The notes: a model not told the origin generated them from the letters alone. DNA of 59,141 nucleotides from CAYUCJ01 sp049282265 (GCA_049282265.1 JBAPTR010000076.1:1-59141); one strand, 5' to 3'; numbered from the stretch's first letter, positions 40,968 through 50,695 are shown. Numbers and translations are program-made.

Positions 40968-43103
40968 TCACGCTTTCAAGATGATCCTTGCATCCACGAT
41001 AGCCACACCCTTTTCATACACTATTACCGGGTTCAGGTCCATTTCCTTGATATCGGGATAGGCCTCAACGATCTCAGAACAGATCAGCAGCAGCCTTTTC
41101 AGGGCCGCTCTATCCCCCGGAGGCCTTCCCCGGTAGCCATCAAGAATGATGGAAGCCTTGATTTCATCAATCATCTTTCTTGCCGAAGATGGAGAAATGG
41201 GCAAGACCCTGAAGGAGACATCTTTGAGGATCTCCACCAGGATACCTCCGAGGCCGAACATGATGACCGGGCCGAACCGGTCATCTATCTTGGTCCCAAT
41301 GATGACCTCGATTCCCTGCTCGGCCATGGGCGATAGCAATATACCGCGAATATCCGCCTTTGGATTGTATTTTTTCGCGTTTGAAACAATCTCATCAAAG
41401 GCGGCCCGCACCGATTCTTCTGTAGTAAGATTGGTTCTCACCCCGCCGGCATCGCTTTTGTGCAGGATATCGGGGGAGACGATCTTCAAGGCCACGTCCT
41501 GGCCGATGTCCTGAAACATCTCCACTGCCTCATCAGCCGTTTTGGCTACCCGTTCGGAAAGGACCGGGGCACCGTGTAACTGGAGAACCCTCTTGGCCTC
41601 AAATTCAAGGAGCGCGTCGCGTCCCTCTTTCTTGGCACTTTTGATAATACGCTTCCCTTCCTCTTTTGCCTTTTCGCCCCACTTTAAGACAAAATTGGCC
41701 TTTGAGTGGTACTTCCTGAGGTACTTTCCATACGTGGCCAGTGCGCTGACACACCTGGACGCCACTTCCAGGGAATCATATACAGGGATGTTGTAATAGC
41801 GCAGGAGTTCCAGGGAATGGGGCCGCTCATAGCTGTATAGGCTGTGGAGGACGATGGGCTTGTTTCGCTTCCTCACCATCTTCCCCATCTGATGGGCCGC
41901 GTCTTCTTCTTTAAGGGCCAGGCTTTCGGCAAACCGGATCCCATACCCGCCAAAAAGGCCCACGATCAGGAGCCCCCCGATGTTAGGGTCCTTGAGAATA
42001 ATCCTTGCACAGTCGGCAAACAGGGACGGATCTGAATCCGTGCCACCCGCCACATCAACCGGGTTGGGCACGGATGCGGCGTCAGGGAGGATCTCCCGCA
42101 ACCTGGCCTGGGTCTTTTCGTTGAGCGGGGGTATTTTGACCCCCAGATCCGTCAGGATATCGGATGCAATGGTGGCATGCCCCCCGCCGTCCGCCAGGAT
42201 CGCAATACTGTTGTTCTTAATGGGCGGGAGACTGGAGAGGGTCTCCGCCATGGGGAAGAGATCATCCGGGTTTTCCGTCACAATGATTCCCGCCCGCTCA
42301 AAGGCCGTCTTCGCCACCTCCGACATGCCCGCAAGAGATCCGGTATGCGAGCCGGCGGACCTCTGGCCTGTCGAAGAACGGCCGCTTTTCAGCAGGACAA
42401 TGGGCTTGTGCAGGGTCGTCCTGTAGGCCTCCTGCAGGAACTTCCTACCCTCGCTCATTCCCTCCACGTACATGAGAATCGCCTTGGTGTCCGGATCATC
42501 CCGGAAAAAGACCAGGTATTCGTGGAACTTGATATCCGCCTCGTTCCCCACCCCCACGTAATAGGAAAACCCCTTTTGGCTCTTGACCTTGGCCTCGGTT
42601 ATGAGCGTCAGGGCCATGTTGCCGCTCTGGGTGAGAAGAGCAATGTCCCCCTTAGGAGCGTCACGCAGGCCCACGAGATTCAGGCCTTTCTTCAGGTTGA
42701 TCATACCCGAGGTGTTGGGGCCGATCAAACGGATATGATTTTTCCGCGCCACTTCTACCATTTCCCGTTCGAGATCCTTTCCTGCCGCCCCTGTCTCGCC
42801 GAATCCCCCCGCGATGATGACCGCGCCATGGACGCCCTTTTTCCCGCAATCTTCCAGTATCCCGGGAATGGTCCCGGCAGGGGTGGTAATCAGGGCGATA
42901 TCAACCGGATCCTTAATGTCCGAGACCTTTTTATAGCATTTCACTCCCAGGATGCTCGACTCCTTTGGGTTTACCGGATAGATTCCGCCGCCGTAATGCC
43001 CATCAAGAAGGGTCTTGATGGCCTGGAAACCCCTCTTTGTCTCCATCTTTGATGCGCCGACAATGGCGACCGATTCGGCGTCCAAAACATGTTTTAGGTC
43101 CAT
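40968..43103 (-). CDS. ADP-forming acyl-CoA synthetase (alpha-beta fusion)
   Basis: 711 residues from ATG at 43103, with AAGGAG upstream. The alpha part has a CoA-binding Rossmann domain (1-130, VAIVGASKMETKRG) and a ligase domain with the phospho-histidine loop GSHTGSLAG (H253). The beta part is a C-terminal ATP-grasp domain (about 490-710; VALKIVSPDILHKSDAGGV, VMFGLGGILVEILKDVSFR). It converts acyl-CoA, ADP and phosphate to acid, CoA and ATP, or the reverse, conserving energy in anaerobes. The acyl group is unknown. It lies between an enoyl-CoA hydratase (16 nt) and an amidohydrolase (9 nt). Confidence 0.92.
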   Translation of the reverse strand: MDLKHVLDAESVAIVGASKMETKRGFQAIKTLLDGHYGGGIYPVNPKESSILGVKCYKKVSDIKDPVDIALITTPAGTIPGILEDCGKKGVHGAVIIAGGFGETGAAGKDLEREMVEVARKNHIRLIGPNTSGMINLKKGLNLVGLRDAPKGDIALLTQSGNMALTLITEAKVKSQKGFSYYVGVGNEADIKFHEYLVFFRDDPDTKAILMYVEGMSEGRKFLQEAYRTTLHKPIVLLKSGRSSTGQRSAGSHTGSLAGMSEVAKTAFERAGIIVTENPDDLFPMAETLSSLPPIKNNSIAILADGGGHATIASDILTDLGVKIPPLNEKTQARLREILPDAASVPNPVDVAGGTDSDPSLFADCARIILKDPNIGGLLIVGLFGGYGIRFAESLALKEEDAAHQMGKMVRKRNKPIVLHSLYSYERPHSLELLRYYNIPVYDSLEVASRCVSALATYGKYLRKYHSKANFVLKWGEKAKEEGKRIIKSAKKEGRDALLEFEAKRVLQLHGAPVLSERVAKTADEAVEMFQDIGQDVALKIVSPDILHKSDAGGVRTNLTTEESVRAAFDEIVSNAKKYNPKADIRGILLSPMAEQGIEVIIGTKIDDRFGPVIMFGLGGILVEILKDVSFRVLPISPSSARKMIDEIKASIILDGYRGRPPGDRAALKRLLLICSEIVEAYPDIKEMDLNPVIVYEKGVAIVDARIILKA

Positions 43104-43119
43104 TTTTCGCTTCTGCTCC

Positions 43120-43896
43120 TTATTCTTTTTCTTTTTTCTTTCTATCCTCAAAATCCTTGAGCGATTCCTGTCTCTCTTTTGTTGAAACGCAGGCCAGGCA
43201 TGCCTCCACTTCATAATCCATCAGGGCCTCGAGGCTCGCCTCGCCACCGGCCATGAGCAGCCCCCGCTTGATCATCTTGAGCGAAAAGGCTGAATTCTTC
43301 GCGATTTTCGCCGCCATTGCCCTGGCTTCCTCCATCAGGCGATCAAGGGGAACCGCCTTGTTGACAAGCCCTATCCTCTCGGCCTCTTTTCCGTCAATGT
43401 ATTCCGCCGTGAAGAGCAGTTCCCTGGCCTTTCCGGGGCCGATCAGATCCTGCAAAAGCCTCATGGCGCCTCCGGTAACCGACGAGATCACCCTGGCCTC
43501 GGGGGAGCCTATCTGGGCATCCTCCGCAGCAATCCTTATGTCGCAGGCCAGGGCCAGTTCGTATCCCGATCCCAGGGCGTAACCGTTTATGGCTGCAATG
43601 GTGGGTTTCTCAAAGCGGATGATTTTCCTGGAGGCCTCCTGGAGTTCTCCAAGATAATCGCGATAGGCCTCGCTGCTCCTGGTTTTGGACTCCTTCAGGT
43701 CGGCTCCCGTGGAAAAGGCCCTCCCTTCCCCCGTGATGATGACCGCCTTGATATGGACATCGGTCCTGGCATCCTCCAGGGCTGCCTGAAAATCGAGCCA
43801 CAACTGCTTGTTCATGGCGTTTAAGACCTGGGGCCTGTTCAGCCTGATGGTGGCCGTATGGCCTGCCTTTTCATAAAGGATACATTCAAAATGCAC
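43120..43896 (-). CDS. Enoyl-CoA hydratase/isomerase family protein
   Basis: 258-residue crotonase-fold enzyme. The two catalytic glutamates are both present, 20 residues apart (GSGYELALACD and IGSPEARV), and the oxyanion hole is AFSTGADLK. This supports hydration of a 2-enoyl-CoA. The C-terminus is highly charged (KDFEDRKKKEKE). It is in one leftward run with the CoA synthetase and amidohydrolase. The ATG at 43896 has AAGGAGGAT upstream. Confidence 0.93.
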   Translation of the reverse strand: MHFECILYEKAGHTATIRLNRPQVLNAMNKQLWLDFQAALEDARTDVHIKAVIITGEGRAFSTGADLKESKTRSSEAYRDYLGELQEASRKIIRFEKPTIAAINGYALGSGYELALACDIRIAAEDAQIGSPEARVISSVTGGAMRLLQDLIGPGKARELLFTAEYIDGKEAERIGLVNKAVPLDRLMEEARAMAAKIAKNSAFSLKMIKRGLLMAGGEASLEALMDYEVEACLACVSTKERQESLKDFEDRKKKEKE

Positions 43897-44077
43897 GTCT
43901 ATCCTCCTTCAGATGTGACACCTTAAGAAGATGTCTTAATAAAGAACCAAAGCGTAATCTGGACGGTCTCTTCAACTTGTGATCGTCCGGAACCCCTTGG
44001 CTCAATAACAAAGAGCCGTCCCCGGATATCATCGCAGACACCCTGAGACAGCTCTGAAAGGTCCAGGACAGCACGCT

Positions 44078-44533
44078 CTATTGCGTTCGATAGGAAAGCA
44101 CCGGGACCGGGCAGTGACGGAACATCTTATCGGCCACCGACCCCACCAGCACATGTTCAAGATCCGTACGCCCTTTAGGCCCCATGACCACCATATCGAT
44201 CTCTTCCTCTTCGATGATTTCTAACAATTTATCCAAGGGATGTCCAACCCTAAAAATCATTTTCACCTTCTCCTTGTCAATGGAGGCCTTCTCGAGCATT
44301 TCCTCCAACTGGGCGGCGCGTTCCTTGATGATGACGTCGCGATATTCTTCCGGGTTTACGTTGTAGCCCATGGATTCTATACCGCTGACGGCCTGAACGT
44401 CCCTTATGTTAACGACATTGGCAATCACGAGCCGGCAATTCAGGCGGGCGGCCAGTCGCCCGGCGTAATTGATTATCCCTTCTGAATACTTTGAAAAGCC
44501 GATGGCCGCCAGGATCCTTTCCATCTCTTTCAT
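44078..44533 (-). CDS. Universal stress protein UspA family
   Basis: 151 residues with the ATP-binding pattern G-x-x-G-9x-G-S visible in GPKGRTDLEHVLVGSVADKM, and N-terminal RILAAIGFSKYSEGIINYA. It is likely a dimeric ATP-binding stress protein. Usp genes often sit beside TRAP transporters, as here: it lies 10 nt after the DUF1566 gene. A 181-bp gap to the hydratase shows no clear terminator. Confidence 0.92.
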   Translation of the reverse strand: MKEMERILAAIGFSKYSEGIINYAGRLAARLNCRLVIANVVNIRDVQAVSGIESMGYNVNPEEYRDVIIKERAAQLEEMLEKASIDKEKVKMIFRVGHPLDKLLEIIEEEEIDMVVMGPKGRTDLEHVLVGSVADKMFRHCPVPVLSYRTQ

Positions 44534-44543
44534 GATCGATCCC

Positions 44544-45041
44544 TCACTTCCCTGCCTTCAGAGGCCGTACGGCCAGGGCCCGGTACGCCCGTTTCTGGAC
44601 CATGCGGTCCGTATAAGAATAGCCGCGGTGGAAATTGAAAACCCTCGCCGTAATGCTCTTTATTTCAGAAGACCATACCCATCCGCAACTCAAGCGTATC
44701 TCCGGCACAATCTTTACCCTTTGACCGCAGTCCGAGTCATACCCCTTGTATTCCTTCTGCGGGACATACAGGCTTTTTAGCTCTTGAATCATCGGCAGTC
44801 GCCAGCCTTCTCTCTTTTCAGAAGGCAGGCTGTAGGGGAACGTGTACCTGACCCACCGCTCAGCCCCCTTCCAGTCGATATTCCCCTGGTTGTCCGTCCT
44901 GCTCCACATGACACCCAGGAGGTGATCCGTTACCGTGCCGTCACCGTTGTCAATGAACCGCACCCCGGCCATGACCTGGGGAAGGATGAGCAGGAGTCCC
45001 ATGCCAAGGAGCGCTAGTATGAATGCTGCGTTTTTACGCAT
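44544..45041 (-). CDS. Exported DUF1566/Lcl C-terminal domain protein
   Basis: 165 residues from ATG at 45041, with GAAGGAGG upstream; a longer upstream frame overlaps the TRAP gene and is not used. A signal peptide (MRKNAAFILALLGMGLLLIL, cleavage near VMAG) precedes a DUF1566/Lcl fold: RFIDNGDGTVTDHLLGVMWSR, WRLPMIQELKSLY and CGWVWSSE. The domain is common in secreted proteins of delta-type bacteria; its function is unknown. Its place inside a TRAP operon (17 nt after the permease) suggests a periplasmic accessory role. Confidence 0.82.
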   Translation of the reverse strand: MRKNAAFILALLGMGLLLILPQVMAGVRFIDNGDGTVTDHLLGVMWSRTDNQGNIDWKGAERWVRYTFPYSLPSEKREGWRLPMIQELKSLYVPQKEYKGYDSDCGQRVKIVPEIRLSCGWVWSSEIKSITARVFNFHRGYSYTDRMVQKRAYRALAVRPLKAGK

Positions 45042-45058
45042 TTTTTCCTCCTTCCCGA

Positions 45059-47137
45059 TCAAGTTGCAACTCTTGCCGGGGCAGGAACTCTGGAAGTCCT
45101 TGGCCGCTGGAGCAGATAGACCAGGCCGAATACGGCCAGCCCAATCGGGTACATCCAGTAACGTTCCCCATGTTGGACTCCCAACCACCTTGCCACGGCA
45201 TCCGGACGCATGAGGGTAAAGGTCACCGCGAGAAGCAGGGGAATCTCGTAGAACCTGTTTCTGGTCACAAACCAGCCCTGGGTGGCCGAGGCGAATGCAA
45301 AATTCCCGACACAGGCCATGGCGAAAATCAAGAATCCCTGGGTCCAGCTATTGATATTGTACAGGATCAGATCCGCATTGAAGATAAACATAAAGGGCAG
45401 AATGGCCGTCCGGATGTCATACATGAACCCCTGAAGGCCTGTCGGGATGGGCGGTGATTTGGCTATGGCCGCGGCCGCGTAGGCGGCCAGCCCCACAGGG
45501 GGTGTGTCATCCGCCAGGATCCCGAAGAAGAAGCAGAAGAGATGGGCGGCCATGATCGGCACCACAAAACCCATGTCCCCCCCCACTTGCACGATAACCG
45601 GGGCAGTCAATGAGGCCATGACGATGTAGGTTGCGGTTGTTGGAAGCCCCATGCCGATGATCAGGCTGGCAAAGGCCGTAATAATGAGCAGAAGATAGAC
45701 ATTATCACCGGCGAGCACCCCAATAATCTCGGTTATGAGCTGGCCCAACCCCATGGCCACCACGCCCACGATGACGCCTGCGGCCGCCGTTGCCAGGGCG
45801 ACGGCGCACATGTTGCGTGCCCCGTTTGCCAGGCCCGTAAAGATATCCACGATACTTTTCTTGATGGCGGGGATAACCGGTTCTTCGTTGAAATAGGCCC
45901 GGATCGGGTGCTGGAAGAGCATGATAACCGCCAGGATCCAGATGGCGTGGAAAGCTGATAACTCAGGGGAATGCCGCAGGATAATCAATTCATAGAGCAG
46001 GGCAATCAGAGGAATGAGATAATGAAGGCCTCTCAGAAATGTCCTGAAAAATGGCGGTAATTCACTGCGGGGGATCCCTTTCAGGCCCAGCTTGGAAGCC
46101 TCAATGTGCGTGATGTAAAGCAAAGCGGCATAGGAGGCAAAGGCCGGAATCGCCGCGGCCTTGATGACCTCAATATAGGGGACATTCACATATTCGGCGA
46201 TAATGAACGCGGCCGCTCCCATGATCGGCGGGGCGATCTGGCCGTCCGTACTGGCCGCCACCTCAATGGCCGCCGCCTTCGTGGCAGGATATCCGACCCT
46301 CTTCATTAAAGGGATGGTAAAGGTCCCTGTGGTGACGATATTGGCGATACTTGATCCGTTGACCATACCGGTGAGCCCGCTACCCAGGACGGCGGCCTTT
46401 GCCGGACCGCCCTTGAACCCGCCCAGGAGACTGAGGGCAAGCTTAATGAAGTATTCTCCGGCTCCGGCCTTTTCCAGCATGGACCCAAAGAGCACAAACA
46501 GGAAGACAATAGTGGCCGATACATCCAATGGAACGCCGTATATACCTTCCGAGGACATGCTTATCTGGCCGACAAACCTGTTTAGAGAGACCCCTTTGAA
46601 TGAAATCACATCGGGCATGTATGGTCCCAGGAAGGCATACGCACAAAAGACTATCGCAATAATGGAAAGTGCCGGACCGATGACCCTGCGGGATGCCTCA
46701 AGGAGGAGGATCAGCAGGATCATCCCGATCACAATGTCCTGGAGAATGGGGGCTCCATAACGCGAGGTGACGCCTGCATAGTCTACAGCTACATAAACCG
46801 CTGAAAAGCAGGCCACTATGGCGACAACATAGTCCGGAAGGGGTATTTTATCCTTGGCTGACAGGAATTTGAGACCCCATCGGGTCTTCTTGAAAAGGGG
46901 ATAGTTCAGAAAAACAATAAGAAATGCAAAACCCAGGTGGATGGCTCTGATAAAGACGGTATCAAGAATGAGCCAGCTTGCGATAGAAAGCTGAAAGAAA
47001 CACCAGATAACCCCGATGGCGGGAATTACATACTTTGAAGGCCCTTTCGGCTTCCGGGAAAGACCAGCCTCTTCTTCTGCCAGCCGGCGAGCCTCTTCCA
47101 GCCCCTCGTCTTCCCTTTCGGTTTCAAGAAGATTCAT
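45059..47137 (-). CDS. TRAP transporter fused permease (4TM/12TM, TAXI type)
   Basis: 692 residues from ATG at 47137, with AGGGG 7 nt upstream; a TTG at 47176 is an alternative. A cytoplasmic N-terminal stretch precedes about 16-18 membrane helices combining the DctQ-like small and DctM-like large subunits. DctM signatures are GSGLTGMVNGSSIANIVTTG, STDGQIAPPIMGAAAFI and GMGLPTTATYIVMASL. It imports a solute with Na+ or H+ using the TAXI binding protein encoded upstream (117 bp gap). The substrate is probably an organic acid or amino acid; this cannot be fixed from sequence. Confidence 0.93.
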   Translation of the reverse strand: MNLLETEREDEGLEEARRLAEEEAGLSRKPKGPSKYVIPAIGVIWCFFQLSIASWLILDTVFIRAIHLGFAFLIVFLNYPLFKKTRWGLKFLSAKDKIPLPDYVVAIVACFSAVYVAVDYAGVTSRYGAPILQDIVIGMILLILLLEASRRVIGPALSIIAIVFCAYAFLGPYMPDVISFKGVSLNRFVGQISMSSEGIYGVPLDVSATIVFLFVLFGSMLEKAGAGEYFIKLALSLLGGFKGGPAKAAVLGSGLTGMVNGSSIANIVTTGTFTIPLMKRVGYPATKAAAIEVAASTDGQIAPPIMGAAAFIIAEYVNVPYIEVIKAAAIPAFASYAALLYITHIEASKLGLKGIPRSELPPFFRTFLRGLHYLIPLIALLYELIILRHSPELSAFHAIWILAVIMLFQHPIRAYFNEEPVIPAIKKSIVDIFTGLANGARNMCAVALATAAAGVIVGVVAMGLGQLITEIIGVLAGDNVYLLLIITAFASLIIGMGLPTTATYIVMASLTAPVIVQVGGDMGFVVPIMAAHLFCFFFGILADDTPPVGLAAYAAAAIAKSPPIPTGLQGFMYDIRTAILPFMFIFNADLILYNINSWTQGFLIFAMACVGNFAFASATQGWFVTRNRFYEIPLLLAVTFTLMRPDAVARWLGVQHGERYWMYPIGLAVFGLVYLLQRPRTSRVPAPARVAT

Positions 47138-47254
47138 GTCAGTACCCCTGTCGGACCCGTAATTCACTGTTTCCAATTCGTCTTCGTACCGAAACCTTCA
47201 GACTGCTATGGAATCCAGGGGCAGCAACGCTGCCACCCCCGATTCCCTGAAAAG

Positions 47255-48238
47255 CTACTTCAAACCGACTTCTTTATAATATTTCATTGCACCCGGGTGG
47301 ATCGGTGCACTCAGGCCTTCCAGCATGTTTTTCTTGGTCAGATAGGCATAGGCCGGGTGAAGTTTCTTGAAGGCCTCAAAGTTGTCAAAGACTTCTTTTA
47401 CGATCGCGTACACCACCTTGTCAGGTGTCTTGGCGCTGGTCACAAAAGTGGCTTTCACCCCAAAGGTAGCCACATCCTTATCATTCACCGCTCCGGGATA
47501 AAATTCCGTCACATGGGTGACGGATTTTGCATAATAGGGATATTTCTTGAGGAGACTTTCGATATTTGTGATCGGAACGAACTTGACCTTTCGTTTGCCC
47601 GCGGTGGCTTCCTTGTAATAACCACTGGGATGTCCAACGGTGTAAAAAGCAGCATCAAGCCTGCCATCCTGGATCAACCCTGGGGCCTCTGCGGCCTTTA
47701 GGCTTTCAGCGTGAAAATCCTTTTTGTAATCCAGCCCATTAGCTACCAGGGCATCTATGGCGTTTTTTCGGTAACCTGAGCCGATATTGCCGATGTTGAC
47801 GCGCTTCCCTTTGAGGTCCTGCATGCTGTTGATGTTGGCGTCAACAGCGGCGATCAAGTCAACACTTTCCGGATGGATGGAAAATACCGCGCGAAGATCC
47901 TTTTGAGGACCGAGGTCTTTCCAGTCAGCAAGACCATGCCAGGCCTGGTACTGGCGATCGGACTGGGCTATGCCGAAATCCATATCGCCGGACATGATTG
48001 CCTTGATGTTAAACACCGAGCCTCCGGTCGACTCCACCGTGGCACGAATGCCGTATTCTTTCCGCTTCTGGTTGACCATCTTGGCAATGGCGCCTCCGGT
48101 GGGATAGTAGACACCGGTAATGCCACCGGTCCCGATGGTGACGAAGGTGATTTTGGCCTGGGCCGTTGTCGGCAAGGCCCCTGTGAACAGGGCAACTCCA
48201 AACAGCAGTGCAACACTCGCAATAATCAGTTTTTTCAT
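47255..48238 (-). CDS. TAXI-family TRAP transporter solute-binding protein
   Basis: 327 residues. A signal peptide (MKKLIIASVALLFGVALFTG, cleavage near AQAK) is followed by the TAXI domain: TIGTGGITGVYYPTGGAIAKMVN, RATVESTGGSVFN, GKRVNIGNIGSGYRKN and DAAFYTVGHPSG. It captures the solute in the periplasm and hands it to the fused permease. The ATG at 48238 has AGGAGG upstream and a strong promoter 31-60 bp before it. It leads a seven-gene leftward run. Confidence 0.95.
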   Translation of the reverse strand: MKKLIIASVALLFGVALFTGALPTTAQAKITFVTIGTGGITGVYYPTGGAIAKMVNQKRKEYGIRATVESTGGSVFNIKAIMSGDMDFGIAQSDRQYQAWHGLADWKDLGPQKDLRAVFSIHPESVDLIAAVDANINSMQDLKGKRVNIGNIGSGYRKNAIDALVANGLDYKKDFHAESLKAAEAPGLIQDGRLDAAFYTVGHPSGYYKEATAGKRKVKFVPITNIESLLKKYPYYAKSVTHVTEFYPGAVNDKDVATFGVKATFVTSAKTPDKVVYAIVKEVFDNFEAFKKLHPAYAYLTKKNMLEGLSAPIHPGAMKYYKEVGLK

Positions 48239-48268
48239 GGAAACTTCCTCCTAACTTTTCTTGTTCAC

Positions 48269-48298
48269 ATCATACACAGGCAAAATACCCGCTGCCAA
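48269..48298 (-). promoter_or_regulatory. Sigma-70-type promoter for the TAXI-TRAP operon
   Basis: On the minus strand TTGGCA (48298-48293), an 18-nt spacer and TATGAT (48274-48269) match consensus at 5 of 6 positions in each hexamer. The leader to the ATG at 48238 is about 25 nt. Confidence 0.6.
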
Positions 48299-48744
48299 TA
48301 CGCGAAAAAAGTCTTTCTCTTTCCCCTCCTTTCATGATGGATCTCTTTTTTGGCTGGTGCCCATGGGGCTTGGTGTCATCAAATCTGACGAAATGGAGAC
48401 TTGTTGTTGCCGCGGTTGATCGTGGTTAGAATGCCGATCGTGTGCTTGGTGTGGAAATAGGGAGCACGCTCAACCGTGGATCATCGACGAGTTGAGTTCA
48501 GTCTGTAATCAAAGACATGATATTTACTTATTATCAGCCTGCCTTCCAAAAATCAACCTCATATTTGATACTTCTCTGAAAACGCATCTCATTGCTCATG
48601 GGGGCTTAGATTTCATTTCCCTACGCTAAGTGTCGTGGTGATGCTTTCACTTGACACATCGACGCGTTTTCATTATTTACAGGGGAACCGGAACAAGGCA
48701 GATGCCTTGAGGTCCCCCGGAAAAGAAAGGAGACATCCAACGTT
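48299..48744. other. Divergent intergenic region between TAXI operon and sugar dehydrogenase
   Basis: About 450 bp with no acceptable gene. Near its right end, TTGACA (48651-48656), a 17-nt spacer and TATTTA (48674-48679) may be a promoter for the dehydrogenase (perfect -35, poor -10). A weak dyad of TTGATCGTGG and CCGTGGATCA lies at about 48416-48483. No repeat-family copy is present. Confidence 0.4.
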
Positions 48745-50385
48745 ATGGAATACTCGATCAGCCCCGAAGGGGAACGGTTCAATATACCTGAGGAAGAGGA
48801 CTACAAGGCGGAATTCGAGCGTCTTCTGAAACTGGCCGAAGTCAAGAGGGCGGAAGGGTTCGAGATCGTTGTGGTGATGGGCCTCGGTTTTGTCGGTGCG
48901 GTCATGGCCGGCGTGGTGGCTGATTCCGTGGACAAGAAAACCGGCAAACCGGGCAGGTTCGTCATCGGCATGCAGCGGCCCAGCACCAGGAGTTTTTGGA
49001 AGATCCCACTCTTTAACCGGGGCATTTCCCCGGTCAAGGCCGAAGATCCTGAGGTAGCGCCCCTCATTGAACGATGTGTAAACCGGAAAAAGACCTTGAC
49101 CGCCACTTTCACCTACGATGCCCTGAAACTGGCCGATGTCCTGGTGGTTGATGTCCAGTGCGATTTTCTCAAACAGGATCTGGGAAACCTCCGAACCGGA
49201 TTTGCGGATATCAGTGCCCTTGAAGAAAGTTTCAAGGTCATAGGCCAAAAAATCTCACCCCAATGCCTCGTCCTCATCGAGACCACCGTTCCGCCCGGGA
49301 CCACCGAATACGTGGCCTATCCGCTCATCAGGAAGGCCTTCAAGGCCAGGGGCATTGAGGAAGAACCCCTCCTGGCCCACAGTTTCGAGCGCGTCATGCC
49401 CGGAAGGAACTACGTGAAATCCGTGAGGGACTTCTGGAGGGTCTGCAGCGGCGCCAACCAGGAAAGCAGGGAGCGGGTCACCCGGTTCCTGTCCGAAATC
49501 ATCAACGTGGAAGAATACCCCCTCACCGTATTGGATAAACCCATTGAAAGTGAGACCTGCAAGATCGTTGAGAACAGCTATCGGGCCACCATTCTCGCCT
49601 TCCTGGACGAATGGAGTCTCTTCGCCGAAACCAACGGAGTTGACCTGATCAAGGTCATAGAGGCCATCAAGGTGCGCCCGACCCACAACAACATCATTTT
49701 CCCGGGGCCCGGTATCGGCGGCTACTGCCTGCCCAAAGACGGGGGCTTGGGGCTCTGGGCCTACAAACATCTCATGGGATTCGAAAACGACATCTTCAAG
49801 ATCACCCCCGAGGCCATCAACATCAATGACACCCGGGCACTCCACGCGGCACAGCTCGTGCGGGATGCCATGAGAAACATGGGCCGAATCGTTGCGGCCT
49901 CCCAGGTGACCCTCCTGGGAACATCTTACCGGGAGGATGTGGGAGATACCCGTTACAGCGGGTCGGAGATCATCATTCGAAAACTGACGGAAATGGGCGC
50001 CGAGGTCAAGGCCCACGACCCCTATGTGATCCACTGGTGGGAGCTGGAAAAACAGGAGAACTATCCGGCCGCCGGCAGCAGCTGGTCAAGGTTTTTCAGA
50101 AACCAGGAGCATTTGAATGAATTCCGCATGTCCCCGGATCTCGAAGAGGCCCTGAAGGGATCCGATGCTGTCGTCCTCGCGGTGCGCCACCAACCCTATC
50201 TCCAGCTCGATCCGGATCGTGTGGTGGAAATGGCCGGGAACCCCCTGGCCGTGATAGACTGCTTCGGCATGCTGGACGATCAAAAGATCCAACGCTACTT
50301 TGAGCTGGGTTGCGAGGTCAAGGGCCTGGGCCGAGGACACATCAACCGAATCAAGGAAAAAGTCCGGAAGCGGAAGATGCGTTAG
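48745..50385 (+). CDS. UDP-glucose/GDP-mannose dehydrogenase family protein
   Basis: 546 residues, longer than the usual 430-480. The NAD-binding loop is GLGFVG (46-51) after a 45-residue N-terminal extension. The catalytic cysteine is C328 (GPGIGGYCLPKDGG). The central dimerisation helix region (ESETCKIVENSYRA) and the C-terminal UDP-binding domain (LLGTSYREDVGDTRYS) are present. Insertions occur around residues 60-100 (DKKTGKPGRF) and 430-450. It oxidises a nucleotide-sugar C6 alcohol to the acid for a polysaccharide; no other capsule gene is adjacent. An AGGAGACAT leader precedes the ATG. Confidence 0.88.
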   Translation: MEYSISPEGERFNIPEEEDYKAEFERLLKLAEVKRAEGFEIVVVMGLGFVGAVMAGVVADSVDKKTGKPGRFVIGMQRPSTRSFWKIPLFNRGISPVKAEDPEVAPLIERCVNRKKTLTATFTYDALKLADVLVVDVQCDFLKQDLGNLRTGFADISALEESFKVIGQKISPQCLVLIETTVPPGTTEYVAYPLIRKAFKARGIEEEPLLAHSFERVMPGRNYVKSVRDFWRVCSGANQESRERVTRFLSEIINVEEYPLTVLDKPIESETCKIVENSYRATILAFLDEWSLFAETNGVDLIKVIEAIKVRPTHNNIIFPGPGIGGYCLPKDGGLGLWAYKHLMGFENDIFKITPEAININDTRALHAAQLVRDAMRNMGRIVAASQVTLLGTSYREDVGDTRYSGSEIIIRKLTEMGAEVKAHDPYVIHWWELEKQENYPAAGSSWSRFFRNQEHLNEFRMSPDLEEALKGSDAVVLAVRHQPYLQLDPDRVVEMAGNPLAVIDCFGMLDDQKIQRYFELGCEVKGLGRGHINRIKEKVRKRKMR

Positions 50386-50392
50386 GGCTAGA

Positions 50393-50575
50393 TCACGCGG
50401 GGTCCACTTCCTCAGGTAACAGGATTCGAAAAGCGTTGGGCCCCGCCACCAGATGGATCCCGTTTGCAAGCCTCAGCACATAGAATTCAAAGGGGGATTC
50501 CGTCCGCTCAAGGATCACGCCCCTCACGCCCCTGTAGCCCTTTGTCATTTCCACGCGTGTGGATGGTTCCAGCAT
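50393..50575 (-). CDS. 60-residue conserved-looking protein, function unknown
   Basis: The ATG at 50575 has AAGGAG 7 nt upstream. Sequence MLEPSTRVEMTKGYRGVRGV followed by ILERTESPFEFYVLRLANG looks like a small SH3-like or KOW-like beta-barrel, but I do not recognise the family. It is convergent with the dehydrogenase (7 bp between stops). No signal peptide. Confidence 0.5.
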   Translation of the reverse strand: MLEPSTRVEMTKGYRGVRGVILERTESPFEFYVLRLANGIHLVAGPNAFRILLPEEVDPA

Positions 50576-50695
50576 GTATTTTCTCCTTACTCACAAATCA
50601 GAGAGTCATGTTCAAAAGATTGGATATGTAGAAATATCGAATGTTTTCGCCGGGCGTTGAGGATTTCCCTAACGCTCCGGGCCTCCGGGTTTTAT

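Noticed and set aside
42177..43052. 291-codon plus-strand frame opposite the ADP-forming synthetase
   Set aside because: Antisense shadow; Arg/His-rich with no domain.
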